Below are positions 6,639-16,347 of a DNA stretch of 64,000 nucleotides, one piece after another; the stretch's first letter is position 1, and each line of letters starts with the position of its first letter. The notes under the pieces were generated by a model. That model worked only from the letters and a program-made list of their open reading frames with translations. It was not told where the DNA came from and made no database searches. The stretch comes from VRUE01 sp963805475 (lineage in GTDB: Bacteria; Actinomycetota; Thermoleophilia; Solirubrobacterales; 70-9). The translations under genes and the position numbers were made by a program. The stretch lies in assembly GCA_963805475.1 (NCBI GenBank), contig CAWDUO010000005.1, positions 76,541 to 140,540 of the forward strand. The letters run 5' to 3'.

Positions 6639-9530
6639 GGCGATCGCCTCGGCGGTGTGCAGGGGCCGGCGGTCGGTCAGCTCTTCGATCTGCGTCTTGC
6701 AGGAGAAGCCGTCGGCGATCAGGATCGTCTCCTCGCCGGCCTCGCGCAGGGCCGGCAGCAGGCGGCCCTGCTCGGCGATCTGGCGCGAGATCTCGTCGTG
6801 CTCGCGCTCGAAGCCGAAGGAGCCGGCGAGCCCGCAGCAGCCGGTGTCGAGCACTTCGAAGTCGAGGCCGAGGCGCTCGTAGAGCTGTCGCTCGGCGTCC
6901 ATCCCCATCGTCGCCTCCTGGTGGCAGTGGCCGTGGACGAGCGCGCGCCGCTCAAGCCGCGGCGCGTCCCAGTCCGGGGCGTGCCGCTGCAGGAGCTCGG
7001 CCAGGGTCAGCGTCTGCAGCGAGAGGCGCTTGGCGTCCTCGTCGTGCGGCATCAGGTTGGGCAGCTCGTCGCGGAAGGCCGCGACGCAGCTCGGCTCGAC
7101 CCCGACGACCGGCACGCCGTCGTGGATCTGCGGGGCGAGCGCGCCGAGCATGCGCCGCCAGAAGAGCTTCGCCGTGTCGAGCATCCCGTAGTCGTAGAGC
7201 GGGCGCCCGCAGCAGAGCGCCGGCGCCGGCACGACGACGCGGAAGCCGGCGTCCTCGAGCACCAGCACGGCGGCCTTCAGCGGCTCCGGGTGGAGGAAGT
7301 TGTTGAAGGTGTCGGGGAAGAGGACGACCGGGTCGGCGTTCGGGTTGACCGCGCCGCGACCGTCCCACCACGCCTTGAAGGTCTGCTCGGCGAAGCGCGG
7401 CATGGTGCGCTCCGGGCTCAGCCCGCCGGCGCGCTTGACCAGGCGGCTGACGCCCGGCGCGTGGGTGAGGAAGTTGGCGAGCCGCGGCATTCGCGAGGCG
7501 AGCCGCGCGTGCAGCATGATCAACCCCATCGAGTAGGCGGCCCGCGGCCGCAGGCGGCGCTTGTAGTGGTGGGAGAGGAACTCCGCCTTGTAGGTGGCCA
7601 TGTCGACGCTGACCGGGCAGTCGCCCTTGCAGCCCTTGCAGGAGAGGCAGAGGTCGAGCGCCTCCTCGACCTCCTCGGAGCGCCAGCCGTCGGCGATCGT
7701 CTGCCCCTCGAGCATCTCGTAGAGGATCCGCGCGCGGCCGCGCGTCGTGTGCTCCTCGTCGCGCGTCGCCATGTAGCTCGGGCACATCGTGCCGCCGGCG
7801 GCGTTGCGGCATTTGCCGGCGCCGACGCAGCGCAGCGCCGCGTGGGCGAAGCTGCCGCCGTCCTCGGGGTAGGCGAAGTGGGTCTCGACTTCCGGCGGGT
7901 CGTAGTCGGAGCCGAGCTTCATGTTGGAGACGATCGGATAGGGGTCGACGACCTTGTGCGGGTTCATCCGGTTGTCCGGGTCCCAGATCCGCTTCATCTC
8001 GCCGAAGGCGCCGACCAGCTCGGGGCCGAACATCTTCGGCAGCAGCTCCGCCCGCTGCTGGCCGTCGCCGTGCTCGCCGGAGAGCGAGCCGCCGTGCTCG
8101 ACCACGAGGTCGGCGGCCCGGTCGAGGAAGCGGCGCCAGGTGCGCAGGCCGCCGGCGCTGCGCAGGTCGAAGTCGATCCGGCAGTGCACGCAGCCGTCGC
8201 CGAAGTGCCCGTAGAGCGCCGCCCTGTATTCGTGCTCGTCGAGCAGCGAGCGGAAGCCGCGCAGGTAGGAGCCGAGCCGCTGCGGCGGCACCGCGGCGTC
8301 CTCCCAGCCGGGCCAGTGGTCGCGCTCGCCCTGCACGTAGGAGGTCGCGCCGAGGCCCGCCTCGCGGATCTCCCACAGCCGCTGCTCTTCGGCGACGTCG
8401 TCGAACAGCTTCAGCGCCGGTGCGGTCGGGTCGCGGCGCAGCGCGGCCATGCACTCTTCGGCGCGGGCGTGGCTCTGCTCGCGCGAGTCGGCGCCGAACT
8501 CGACCAGCAGCCAGCCCTCGCCCTCGGGCAGCAGCGGCACCTCGCCTTCGTGCTGGCCCTTCTGCACCATGTCGTCGATCAGCCGGCTGTCGATCCCCTC
8601 GAGGCCGACCGGGCCGTGGGCGAGGATCTCCGGCACGTGGTCGGCCGCTTCGAAGACCGTCGGGTAGCCGAGCACGAGCAGCGAGCGGGCGGGGGGCGAG
8701 TGGACGAGCCGCACCGTCGCCTCCAGCACCGTCGCCAGCGTGCCCTCCGAGCCGACCAGCGCGCGGGCGACGTTGAACCCCTTCTCGGGCAGCAGCTCGT
8801 CGAGGTTGTAGCCGGAGACGCGGCGCGGGATGTCGGGGTAGCGCTCGCGGACGCGGTCGGCGTAGCGGTCGCGCAGCTCGCGCATCCGCCGGTAGATCTC
8901 GCCGCGCCGCCCGCCGCCGGCGATTATCCGCTCGAGCTCCTCCTCGCTCGTCGGCCCGACCCGCATCCGCTCGCCGTCGTAGGTGACGATCTCCAGCTCT
9001 TCGACGTTGTCGGCGGTGCGGCCGGCCATCACCGAGTGGATGCCGCAGGAGTTGTTGCCGATCATCCCGCCGAAGGTCGCGTATTCGTGGGTCGAGGTGT
9101 CGGGGGCGAAGGTGAGCTCGTGCCGGCTCTCGGTCAGGTTGGCGAGCTGGTCGCGGATCACCCCGGGCTGCACCCGAGCGATCTTGCGCTCGGGGTCGAT
9201 CTCGACGATCTCGCGCATGTGCTTCGAGGTGTCGATCACCACGGCGACGTTGGTCGTCTCGCCGGAGAGGCTGGTCGCGCAGCCGCGCGGCAGCACCGGC
9301 GCCCCGTGCTCGCGGCAGGCGCGGACCGCGGCGATCACGTCCTCGGCGTGCTTCGGGATCACCACGCCGAGCGGCGGCTGGCGGTAGTTGGAGCTGTCGT
9401 GCGAGTAGATCGCCCGCGTGCCGGCGTCGAAGCGCACCTCGCCCTCGAGCGCGGCGGCGAGCTCGCGCTCCAGCGCCTTCAGGTCGATCTCCTCGACGCC
9501 CTGCGGGGCCAGCGTCGCGTGCCCCGTCAT
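6624..9530 (-). CDS. FAD-linked and Fe-S D-2-hydroxyacid dehydrogenase (GlcD-GlcF fusion, YdiJ-like)
   Basis: 968 residues. The N-terminal half is an FAD-binding PCMH/oxidase module (PLGVVIPKHAEDVIAAVRAC, PRGCATSLSGETTN, FGGMIGNNSCGIHSV, LVGSEGTLATVLEA) with its C-terminal cap (LYGHFGDGCVHCRIDFD, SLSGEHGDGQQRAELLP). Then come two 4Fe-4S motifs (CVGAGKCR...MCPSY and CLSCKGCKGDCPV) and two CCG domains (LCCGRPLYDYG, TGCCGLAGSFGFE). Family members oxidise D-lactate, glycolate or other D-2-hydroxyacids and pass electrons to the quinone pool. The ATG at 9530 overlaps the enolase-family stop by 4 nt, so it is the last gene of a coupled operon. Confidence 0.9.
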   Translation of the reverse strand: MTGHATLAPQGVEEIDLKALERELAAALEGEVRFDAGTRAIYSHDSSNYRQPPLGVVIPKHAEDVIAAVRACREHGAPVLPRGCATSLSGETTNVAVVIDTSKHMREIVEIDPERKIARVQPGVIRDQLANLTESRHELTFAPDTSTHEYATFGGMIGNNSCGIHSVMAGRTADNVEELEIVTYDGERMRVGPTSEEELERIIAGGGRRGEIYRRMRELRDRYADRVRERYPDIPRRVSGYNLDELLPEKGFNVARALVGSEGTLATVLEATVRLVHSPPARSLLVLGYPTVFEAADHVPEILAHGPVGLEGIDSRLIDDMVQKGQHEGEVPLLPEGEGWLLVEFGADSREQSHARAEECMAALRRDPTAPALKLFDDVAEEQRLWEIREAGLGATSYVQGERDHWPGWEDAAVPPQRLGSYLRGFRSLLDEHEYRAALYGHFGDGCVHCRIDFDLRSAGGLRTWRRFLDRAADLVVEHGGSLSGEHGDGQQRAELLPKMFGPELVGAFGEMKRIWDPDNRMNPHKVVDPYPIVSNMKLGSDYDPPEVETHFAYPEDGGSFAHAALRCVGAGKCRNAAGGTMCPSYMATRDEEHTTRGRARILYEMLEGQTIADGWRSEEVEEALDLCLSCKGCKGDCPVSVDMATYKAEFLSHHYKRRLRPRAAYSMGLIMLHARLASRMPRLANFLTHAPGVSRLVKRAGGLSPERTMPRFAEQTFKAWWDGRGAVNPNADPVVLFPDTFNNFLHPEPLKAAVLVLEDAGFRVVVPAPALCCGRPLYDYGMLDTAKLFWRRMLGALAPQIHDGVPVVGVEPSCVAAFRDELPNLMPHDEDAKRLSLQTLTLAELLQRHAPDWDAPRLERRALVHGHCHQEATMGMDAERQLYERLGLDFEVLDTGCCGLAGSFGFEREHDEISRQIAEQGRLLPALREAGEETILIADGFSCKTQIEELTDRRPLHTAEAIASAIG

Positions 9531-10642
9531 GCCGCGTACTCCTCCGCGTCGGCGCGCTTCAGCTCGAGGCCGTGGCCGGGGCGCGAGCGGTCTGGGACGA
9601 GCCGGCCGCCCTCCGGGTCGAGCGTGCCGTCGAACAGCAGCCGCTCGACCCGCACGTGGTCGTGGAAGTACTCGAGGTGCTCGAGCGTCTCGATCGCGCA
9701 GCAGGCGTGCGCCGAGATCGCCGGCGCGCAGTGGGCGGAGAAGCGCCGCCGCGCCGCCTTGCAGACGCCGTCGGCGCGCAGCATGTTGGTGACCCCGCCG
9801 ACCCGGGTCACGTCGGCCTGCACGACGTCGACGCAGCCCGCGAGCTCGCCGAGCTGCCGCAGCCCCCACTCGTACTCGCCGGCGGCGATCGCCATCCCGG
9901 CGGGGCCGTGCTCGCGCACGAAGGCCAGCCCGGCGCGGTCCTCGGAGCTGACCGGCTCCTCGAGGTAGGAGACGCCGTGCTCGGCATACCGCTCGGCCTC
10001 GCCGAGCGCCGCCTTCGGCGCGAAGGCGCCGTTGGCGTCGACCATCAGCTCGACCTCGTCGCCGATCGCCTTGCGGCAGAGGGCGAGGCGGTCGGGGTCG
10101 CGCTCCGGTTCGCGGCCGACCTTGACCTTGACGCGCGGCAGCCCGGCCTCCATCCAGCCTTCGAGCTGATCGCGCAGCCGCGGCGGCGAGTAGGAGGTGA
10201 AGCCGCCGCTGCCGTAGACCGGGACGCTCTCGTGGAAGCGGGGGAGGGCGTCGGCGAGGCAGAGGCCCAGCAGCCTCGCCTTCAGGTCCCAGAGCGCGAC
10301 GTCGACCGCGGAGACCGCCATCGCGCCGACGCCGGGGCGGCCGGCGTTGCGGATCGCCTCCTGCATGGCGGACCAGGCGGCGGGCGGCGAGAGCGCGTCG
10401 CGGCCGGCGACGACGTCCGCGAGCTTCGACTCGACGAAGGTCGCCACGGCGACGTCGCCGTAGGCGTAGCCGAGGCCGGTCGCGCCGCCCGCGTGGGCCT
10501 CGACCACGACGATCGTCGTCGAGTCCCAGCGCAGCGTGCCGTCGGACTCCGGCTCGTCGGTGGGGACGGTGAAGGCCGAGACGTCGAGGCCGCCGATCGG
10601 CGCCTCGACCGCCTCGCCTTCGGGCGCGGCCACCGCGGCCAT
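9527..10642 (-). CDS. Enolase-superfamily mandelate racemase/muconate lactonizing-type enzyme
   Basis: 371 residues. The capping domain is followed by the barrel residues of the mandelate racemase group: a K-x-K motif in PRVKVKVGREPERD, metal ligands at MVDANGAF (Asp), SYLEEPVS (Glu) and IAAGEYEWG (Glu), then VVQADVTRVGG. The reaction is abstraction of an alpha-proton from a carboxylate, giving racemisation or dehydration of a hydroxy- or sugar acid. The ATG at 10642 overlaps the upstream TPP-enzyme stop (TGATG), and its own stop overlaps the dehydrogenase start. The three enzymes should act on one pathway; the substrate is unknown. Confidence 0.85.
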   Translation of the reverse strand: MAAVAAPEGEAVEAPIGGLDVSAFTVPTDEPESDGTLRWDSTTIVVVEAHAGGATGLGYAYGDVAVATFVESKLADVVAGRDALSPPAAWSAMQEAIRNAGRPGVGAMAVSAVDVALWDLKARLLGLCLADALPRFHESVPVYGSGGFTSYSPPRLRDQLEGWMEAGLPRVKVKVGREPERDPDRLALCRKAIGDEVELMVDANGAFAPKAALGEAERYAEHGVSYLEEPVSSEDRAGLAFVREHGPAGMAIAAGEYEWGLRQLGELAGCVDVVQADVTRVGGVTNMLRADGVCKAARRRFSAHCAPAISAHACCAIETLEHLEYFHDHVRVERLLFDGTLDPEGGRLVPDRSRPGHGLELKRADAEEYAA

Positions 10643-12427
10643 CAGCCGCTCACGAACTCTTTCAGCTTGCCCTTCAGCGACTGTTTGACGATGCGGGCGC
10701 CGTTGGGGTCGCCTTTGACCAGGGCTTTCGCCATCGAGGTCGCCTGTTCGACTTTGATGTGCGGCGGCAGCGGCGGCACCTCGGGGTCGGTGATCGCCTC
10801 GATCAGGACCGGGCGCTCGGCGGCGAGCGCCTCGTCCCAGGCGCCGGCGACCTGGTCGGGATCGTCGACGCGGATGCCCTTCAGGCCGAGCAGCTCGGCG
10901 TAGCGCGCGTAGCCGAAGTCGGGGATCGTCTGCGAGGCCTCGAGTTTCGGGTCGCCGGTGAGCACGCGCTGCTCCCAGGTGACCTGGTTGAGGTCGTCGT
11001 TGTGCAGCACGAGGACGATCGTCTGCCTGTTCGGCCATTCCTCGTAGCGGTTGGCGATGTCGATCAGCGCGTTGATCCCGAGCATCTGCATCGCCCCGTC
11101 GCCGAGCGCCGCGATCACCGGCCGGTCGGGGTAGGCCATCTTCGCCGCGAAGGCGTAGGGGATGCCCGGGCCCATCGTCGCCAGCGTGCCCGAGAGCGCC
11201 GCCCGCATGCCCCTGCGCAGCTTCAGGTGGCGCGCCCACCAGTTCGTCGCCGAGCCCGAGTCGGCGGTCAGGATGCAGTCGTCGGGCAGGCGGGGAGAGA
11301 GCTCGTGGAAGACGCGCAGCGGGTTGAGCGGCGTCGCATCGATCATCGCCCGCGCGGAGAGGATCTCCTCCCACTTCTCCACTTCGCCTTCGATCTCCTC
11401 GCGCCAGGAGCGGTCCTGCTTGCGCTCCAGCTGGGGGATCAGCTCGCGCAGCGTGTCGCGCGCGTCGCCGATCAGGCCGACCTCCATCGGGTAGCGGATG
11501 CCGACCAGGCGGCCGTCGATGTCGATCTGCACGCCGCGCGCCTGGCCCGGCTCGGGCAGCCACTCCGAGTAGGGGAAGCTCGAGCCGATCATCAGGAAGG
11601 TGTCGCAGCCGTCCATCATCTCGTAGCTCGGCTTCGAGCCGAGCAGGCCGATCGGGCCGGTCACGTAGGGCAGGTCGTCGGGCAGGACGTCGCGGCCGTT
11701 GAGCGCCTTGGCGACGCCGGCGCCGAGCAGCTCGGCGACCTGCTCGACCTCCTCCGCGGCCTGGCGGGCGCCGGCGCCGACGAGGATCGCGACCTTCTCG
11801 CCGCCGTTCAGCAGCTCGGCGGCGCGGCGCACCTCCCCGGCCGGCGGGATCACGCGCGAGGGCTTGGCGTCGGCGGACCCGGTGAAGACCGAGCCGTGGC
11901 TCATCGGCGGGTCCTCGTAGTTCGGCCTCCTGCACGTCCTCGGGGAAGATCACGGCGGTGACCGAGCGGGAGGCGCGGGCGATCTGCACAGCGCGGTCGA
12001 TCAGATGGCGCGCCTGCGGCGGCGACATGCAGGTCTGGACGAACTCCGAGGCGACGTCCTTGAACAGCGTGTTGAGGTCGACCTCCTGCTGGTAGTTCGA
12101 GCCCAGCGAGGTCGTCTTCTGCTGGCCGATCAGCGCGACCACCGGCTGGTGGTCGAGCTTCGCGTCGTAGAGGCCGTTGAGCAGGTGGATCGCGCCGGGC
12201 CCGGAGGTCGCCATGCAGACGCCGACCTCGCCGGTCAGCTTGGCGTGCGCGCAGGCGGCGAAGGCGGCGATCTCCTCGTGGCGCGTCTGCACGAACTCGA
12301 CCTCCTCGCCGTGCTCGTGAAAGCCGCCGAGGATGCCGTTGATGCCGTCGCCCGGATAGCCGTAGACCCGGCCCACCCCGTGCTCGTGGAGTCGTTTCAG
12401 TGCGAATGCGCCAACCGTTTCCGACAT
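10642..12427 (-). CDS. Thiamine diphosphate enzyme (acetolactate synthase/pyruvate oxidase superfamily), frameshifted
   Basis: About 594 residues once two frames are joined near 11921 (frame one ends ...VIFPEDVQEA, frame two resumes YEDPPMSHGSVFTG). The N-terminal PYR domain has the catalytic Glu (QTRHEEIAAFAAC) and GYPGDGING. The C-terminal PP domain has the cofactor motif GDGAMQMLGINALIDIANRY...LVLHNDDLNQ. No FAD-binding signature is obvious. Family members decarboxylate 2-oxoacids or condense the products. It is the first gene of the operon with an enolase-type enzyme and a hydroxyacid dehydrogenase, so a 2-oxoacid decarboxylase or lyase role is inferred. The start is the ATG at 12427. Confidence 0.85.
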
Positions 12428-12527
12428 CGATCCTCTTCCCTTCGCTCGTCTCTCTCGGACTCGTCTGGGCTACCCGGATCGGCCGGCCGGAAAACGACTG
12501 CTAGGTGAAGGCGCGGGCAAAAAGGGA

Positions 12528-12597
12528 TCAGTAGCCCTCGGTGGCGTAGGGGTTGAGGAACTGCCGTGTGCCGGAAACCGGCGCGCTCGACCTCGGC
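12528..12597 (-). pseudogene. Possible 3' remnant of an unidentified gene
   Basis: On the minus strand this stretch reads as a plausible protein C-terminus: AEVERAGFRHTAV in one frame, then RQFLNPYATEGY and a stop at 12528 in the next. It lies directly after the hipA stop, as if a gene end survived next to an inserted toxin module. The peptide is too short to name, and I give it low confidence. The rest of 12428-12597 shows no gene. Confidence 0.2.
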
Positions 12598-13764
12598 TCA
12601 GCTCGGCTCGATCGCAGACGTCGGTCCCACGCGGCGCTCGATCGTCTCGATCTGGTGGTCGACTATCTCGCGGGCCTCGGCTTCGGAGAGCCCGTACTCC
12701 GATGCTCGGGCCACGCAGCCAGACGCCTGGCTCATCCGGTATCCATCCTTGCCGATCGCCATCAGCTGAGCGGTCTCGCCGCCGGTGCGGGCCTGCGGGC
12801 AGATGTCATAGGCGGGGGTCAGAGTCAGCGACTGTCCGTCCCAAAAGGCTGCGTGGTTACGAGCGTGGTCGTCGGTGTTGCCGACCAGGACGTTGAAGAC
12901 GATGCGGCCGAAGAGCTCGCGCAGGGTCTGTGTCGGCGTCGCTGAACCGGGCGCGGATCTGATCCGCGAGGTGGGCGTAGCTCGCGTACCGGGCACTCAT
13001 CTCGTCCAGCTCGAGAATCGTCAGCGCCGAGACCATTGCCCGGCGGGCGCCTCCGCCGGGGCGGTCGAACCGCTCGATCAGCAGGGCGTCCTTCCCGAGC
13101 GCGTTCGTCAGCTTCACTCGGGCGGCGTCGAGACCCACGCGGCGTGCGAGCTCCATCGCGATGAACTCCCCCTTGACCACGGGAAAGGCGTCGGTGGTCG
13201 AGCTGAACTTCGCAATCAGCCGGCGCTCGCCGTCACGCAGCAGTGCCTTGGGCCGGGCTCCACCGACCGAGCTGCCGTGCAGGAGGGCCTGGTCGAGCGC
13301 CGGCGAGAGAGCCACCCCCTGCTCCACTCGTTCGGCCGACTGGGCGAGCTCGGCAAGCGTGGCTGTGCCGGCCTCGCGGGCGACGTACTCGTCGGCCGCC
13401 CTGGAAGTCGAGGGCCCCGATGCGGTCTGAGCCGGACTCGAGCAGGTAGGTCAGCAGGTTGAGCTCGGCCGTGTCTTCGGCGCCGCGTCCGACCCGAGCA
13501 TTGAGGATGACCCGCTCGGCCCCAGGCGTCGGGCGCAGAGTCGGCGATGCATCCAGCTACTGGACCGACCGGCGGAGCCAGCGGCCCTCGCTGGAGCGGT
13601 AGCTCTGGCAGGAAGAGCGGAATGCGGTCCTCGCGGCTGAGATAACTCTGCCCATAGGTGAACGTGAGCACGCTTCCTTCCGGGTTCAGGCGGCCGGCGA
13701 CGACTGGCTCGGTGGCGCCGGGGAGCCAGACCCAGACGAAAGCCTGACCGGGCTCAGAAGTCAT
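12598..13764 (-). pseudogene. hipA: HipA-type serine/threonine kinase toxin broken by three apparent frameshifts
   Basis: The pieces, in order along the protein, are MTSEPGQAFVWVWLPGATEPVVAG...IADSAPDAWGR (13764 to about 13515), RVILNARVGRGAEDTAELNLLTYLLESGSDRIGALDFQ (to about 13400), EYVAREAG...GGARPKALLRDGERRLIAKFSS...FSDADTD (to about 12940), and LRELFGRIVFNVLVGNTDDHARNHAAFWDG...TPAYDICPQ (to the end). All belong to HipA: the N-subdomain 1, GGARPKALL, the catalytic NTDDHARNH motif and the AYD motif. Intact HipA phosphorylates glutamyl-tRNA synthetase and causes growth arrest. It overlaps hipB by 11 nt. Since every motif is intact and only the frame changes, base-calling indels are possible. 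Confidence 0.8.
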
Positions 13765-14083
13765 CGTCGATCCTGGTCGGCTTGCGCACTCGGTCGGGCA
13801 GGGCGGCCAGCCGATCCTCGATCCGCGCCGCTTCGATTGCTCTGCGGGGGCGGTCGGCGTGGAACAGCGGCACCCCGGCAAGGGTCGCCGCCTCGAATGC
13901 GACCCCGAGGCCGACGCTGGGATCTCCGCGCTCGATCTTGCGCATCGTCACGTGGGTTATGCCGACGCGCTCGGCCAGCTCTTGGAGCGTCCAGCGGCGT
14001 TCGCGCCGCGCGACCGCGATCTGGCCGCCGAGCAGTTTCGCCGCCTCGATCGTGGAGGCCGAGAAGGGGTGCGTTCTCTTCAC
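13754..14083 (-). CDS. hipB: HipB-type XRE antitoxin/repressor
   Basis: 109 residues. The XRE helix-turn-helix occupies residues 18-72 (KLLGGQIAVARRERRWTLQELAERVGI then THVTMRKIERGDPSVGLGVAFEAATLAGV). The remainder (PLFHADRPRRAIEAARIEDRLAALPDRVRKP) is a tail typical of actinobacterial HipB-like partners. It neutralises HipA and represses the operon. The start is a GTG at 14083, and two palindromic AT-rich sites lie 9-54 nt upstream, fitting autoregulation. This region is clearly less GC-rich than the neighbouring respiratory genes, suggesting the module was acquired. Confidence 0.85.
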   Translation of the reverse strand: MKRTHPFSASTIEAAKLLGGQIAVARRERRWTLQELAERVGITHVTMRKIERGDPSVGLGVAFEAATLAGVPLFHADRPRRAIEAARIEDRLAALPDRVRKPTRIDDDF

Positions 14084-14091
14084 CCTTCAAT

Positions 14092-14137
14092 GATATCTAA
14101 ATATCTATTGGAAGTTCAAAAGATAGTTAAATATCTT
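14092..14137 (-). promoter_or_regulatory. Two inverted repeats, probable hipBA operators
   Basis: Site 1 at 14092-14105 is GATAT-CTAA-ATATC. Site 2 at 14120-14137 is AAGATA-GTTAAA-TATCTT. Both contain TAAATATCT, are spaced about 30 nt apart (three helical turns) and lie just upstream of the hipB GTG. They are the only strongly AT-rich bases for several kilobases. Confidence 0.6.
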
Positions 14138-14160
14138 CCAAATACCCCGCCAGATGAGGG

Positions 14161-15061
14161 ATGCTTACCCGTGGAACGGGTAATGAACCAGGCGAGTTGA
14201 CGAACCTGGGTCCCATCGTCGCCACCGCGCTCGCCGCGGCTCTCTACACGCGGCGCAGCCGCGAGCTCGCCCGGCGCGGCAGGCCGATGCCCGCCTGGCG
14301 CCAGGCCTGCTTCTACCTCGGCCTCGCGGCGCTGCTGGCGGCGCTGATCTCGCCGCTCGACCGGATCGCCGAGACGCGGGTCTTCTACGCGCACATGATC
14401 CAGCACCTGACGATCGGCGAACTGGCGCCGCTGCTGATCCTGCTCGGGCTCAGCGGCGCGATGCTGCGGCCGCTGCTCGCCCTGCCGCCGGCGCAGCGCC
14501 TGCGCTTCCTCGTCCTGCCGCTCGTCGCCCTGCCGATCTGGGCGATCAACCTCTATGCCTGGCACCTGCCGGCGCTCTACGAACTGGCGCTCGAAAACGA
14601 GCTCGTGCACTGGCTCGAGCACGGCATGTTCTTCGCCGCCGGGATGCTGATGTGGGGGGCGCTGATCGAGCCGATCCCGGGGCCCACCTGGTTCGGCTCC
14701 GGCGCCAAGGCGACCTACGTGCTGGCGGTGCGGGCGCTCGGCTGCGCGATCCTCGGCAACATCCTGATCTGGTCGGGCACGCCCCTGTACCCCGGCTACG
14801 CCGGAGGCGAGCGGATCTGGGGGATCTCGCCGCTGCGCGACCAGCAGATCGGCGGCGCGATCATGTTCATCTGGGGCGCCCTGATCACGATCGTCGTCTT
14901 CTCCTGGCTGTTCCTGCGCTGGCTGCGCGAGGCGGAGCTGCGCCAGTCCGCTGCTCGACGCCGGCGGCGACGAGCGGGCGGCCCTCAGGACCGCGCGCTA
15001 CCGACGGCGGTCTCCCGCTCGGCGCGCTGCTGCTCCGCCTCCACCGCCTCCATCCCCCTGA
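14161..15061 (+). CDS. ctaG: CtaG/caa3-type cytochrome oxidase assembly protein, frameshift near the end
   Basis: A polytopic protein with about seven hydrophobic segments. CtaG_Bacillus-type motifs include YAHMIQHLTIGELAPLLILLGLSG, the histidine-bearing WAINLYAWHLPALYELAL, HWLEHGMFFAAGMLMWGALI and GATPLYP-like SGTPLYPGYAGG. It helps insert copper into cytochrome oxidase. The nominal frame drifts into Arg-rich nonsense after REAELRQS. Shifting one base at about 14950 restores LLDAGGDERAALRTARYRRR and a stop at 15061, which is the expected kind of C-terminus. The ATG at 14161 is used; a TTG at 14198 is an alternative. It faces the qcr/cta cluster, and the tail overlaps qcrB. Confidence 0.82.
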
Positions 15062-16347
15062 GGCCGAGGCAGACGCGCCAGGCTCCGAAGCCGATGACGA
15101 TGGGCAGGATCCAGACCGCCACGCGGTAGAACCAGACCTGGCTCATGTAGCCGATCCCGAGCCAGACCAGCATCCGGTCGGAGGCGCCGGCGAGGAAGAT
15201 CATCACCACCCAGGAGAGGAAGCCGGCGCCGATCGCGGTGCGCACCGGGGCGTCGCGCGGGCGCTGGAGCACGTTGTGGGTGCGCCGGTCGCCGGTCGCC
15301 CGCCGCTCCACCCAGGGCCAGGCGAGCAGCGCCCCCATGACCACGGTGGGGAAGAGGATGCCGCCCCAGAAGGGGTTCGGGACCAGGGTGCGGTTCCAGA
15401 CGACGACGTCGAAGCCGGGGACGAGCCGCAGGGCGCCGATCAGCCAGCCCAGGTACCAGTCGGGCTGCGCTCCGTTCGTCCCCTGGGAGACGTGGTAGGG
15501 GCCCCAGAGCCAGATCGGGTTGATCTGCACCAGCCCGCCGAGCAGCACCAGCGCCGCCGCGACGGCGAACAGCAGGCCGAGCGAGCGCGGCACCTGGGCC
15601 GGGAAGGCCGGCAGGCCGATCAGCCTGCGCTCGCCGGCGCACGCGCTCGCGCTTGAACTGCGTGTGGTGGCGCGAGGCGACGAGCGCCAGGTGGGCGGTC
15701 AGCAGGCCGCCGATCAGCAGCGGCAGCAGGAGGACGTGGGCGATGTACATGCGCGACCAGAGTTCCGGCCCGCCGGGGAACGGGTGGCCGAAGATCGCCA
15801 GCATCAGGTTGGCGCCGACGAAGGGGATCGAGAGCCCGACCGCGTAGCCGATCGCCAGGCCCATGCCGGAGAGCAGGTCGTCGACCAGCGAGTAGCCGAG
15901 GTAGCCCTCGAGCAGGGCCGCGAACAGCATCAATATGCCGATGACATAGGTCAGCTCGCGCGGCTTGCGGTAGGCGCCGGTGAAGAAGACGCGGATCAGG
16001 TGCAGGACGATCGCCGCGACGAAGACGTCGGCGGCCCAGTGGTGGGTCTGGCGGATCAAGAGCCCGGCCTTGACGTCGAAGGAGATGTGCAGGACGGAGA
16101 TGTAGGCCTTGCTGGCCTCGACGCCGTGCAGCGGCGTGTAGCTGCCTTCGTAGGTGTCCTTCGCGGTGCTCGGGTCGAAGAAGAAGGTCAGGTAGACGCC
16201 GGTCGCGACGAGCACGAGGAAGGCGTAGAGCGCCACCTCGCCGAGCAGGAAGGACCAGTGGTCGGGGAAGGCGTAGCGCAGCGTCCTGCGCAGCAGCGGC
16301 GCGGCGCCGCTGCGCTGGTCGAGGAAGCGGACAGTGCGGCGGATCAC
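14985..16347 (-). CDS. qcrB: Cytochrome b subunit of the bcc complex, split by an apparent frameshift
   Basis: The N-terminal part (from GTG at 16347) contains the four-helix haem b core: WSFLLGEVALYAFLVLVATGVYL, LHISFDVKAGLLIRQTHHWAADVFVAAIVLHLIRVFFTGAYRKPRE and the second His-bearing helix AHVLLLPLLIGGLLTAHLALV. After HHTQFKRER the frame changes near 15600-15655 and resumes as SLGLLFAVAAALVLLGGLVQINPIWLWGPYHVSQGTNGAQPDWYLGWLIGALRLVPG, containing the quinol-site PDWY variant of PEWY. The last helices reach the stop at 14985. It oxidises menaquinol within the bcc-aa3 supercomplex. The GTG start overlaps the qcrA stop (GTGA). Confidence 0.88.

Noticed and set aside
9572..10903. Long plus-strand frames opposite the enolase-type and TPP genes, and similar long antisense frames across the window (for example 6657-9968, 19052-23494, 23323-26028)
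   Set aside because: In DNA this GC-rich, frames opposite real genes stay open by codon bias. These proteins are Arg/Ala/Gly/Val-rich without domain motifs.
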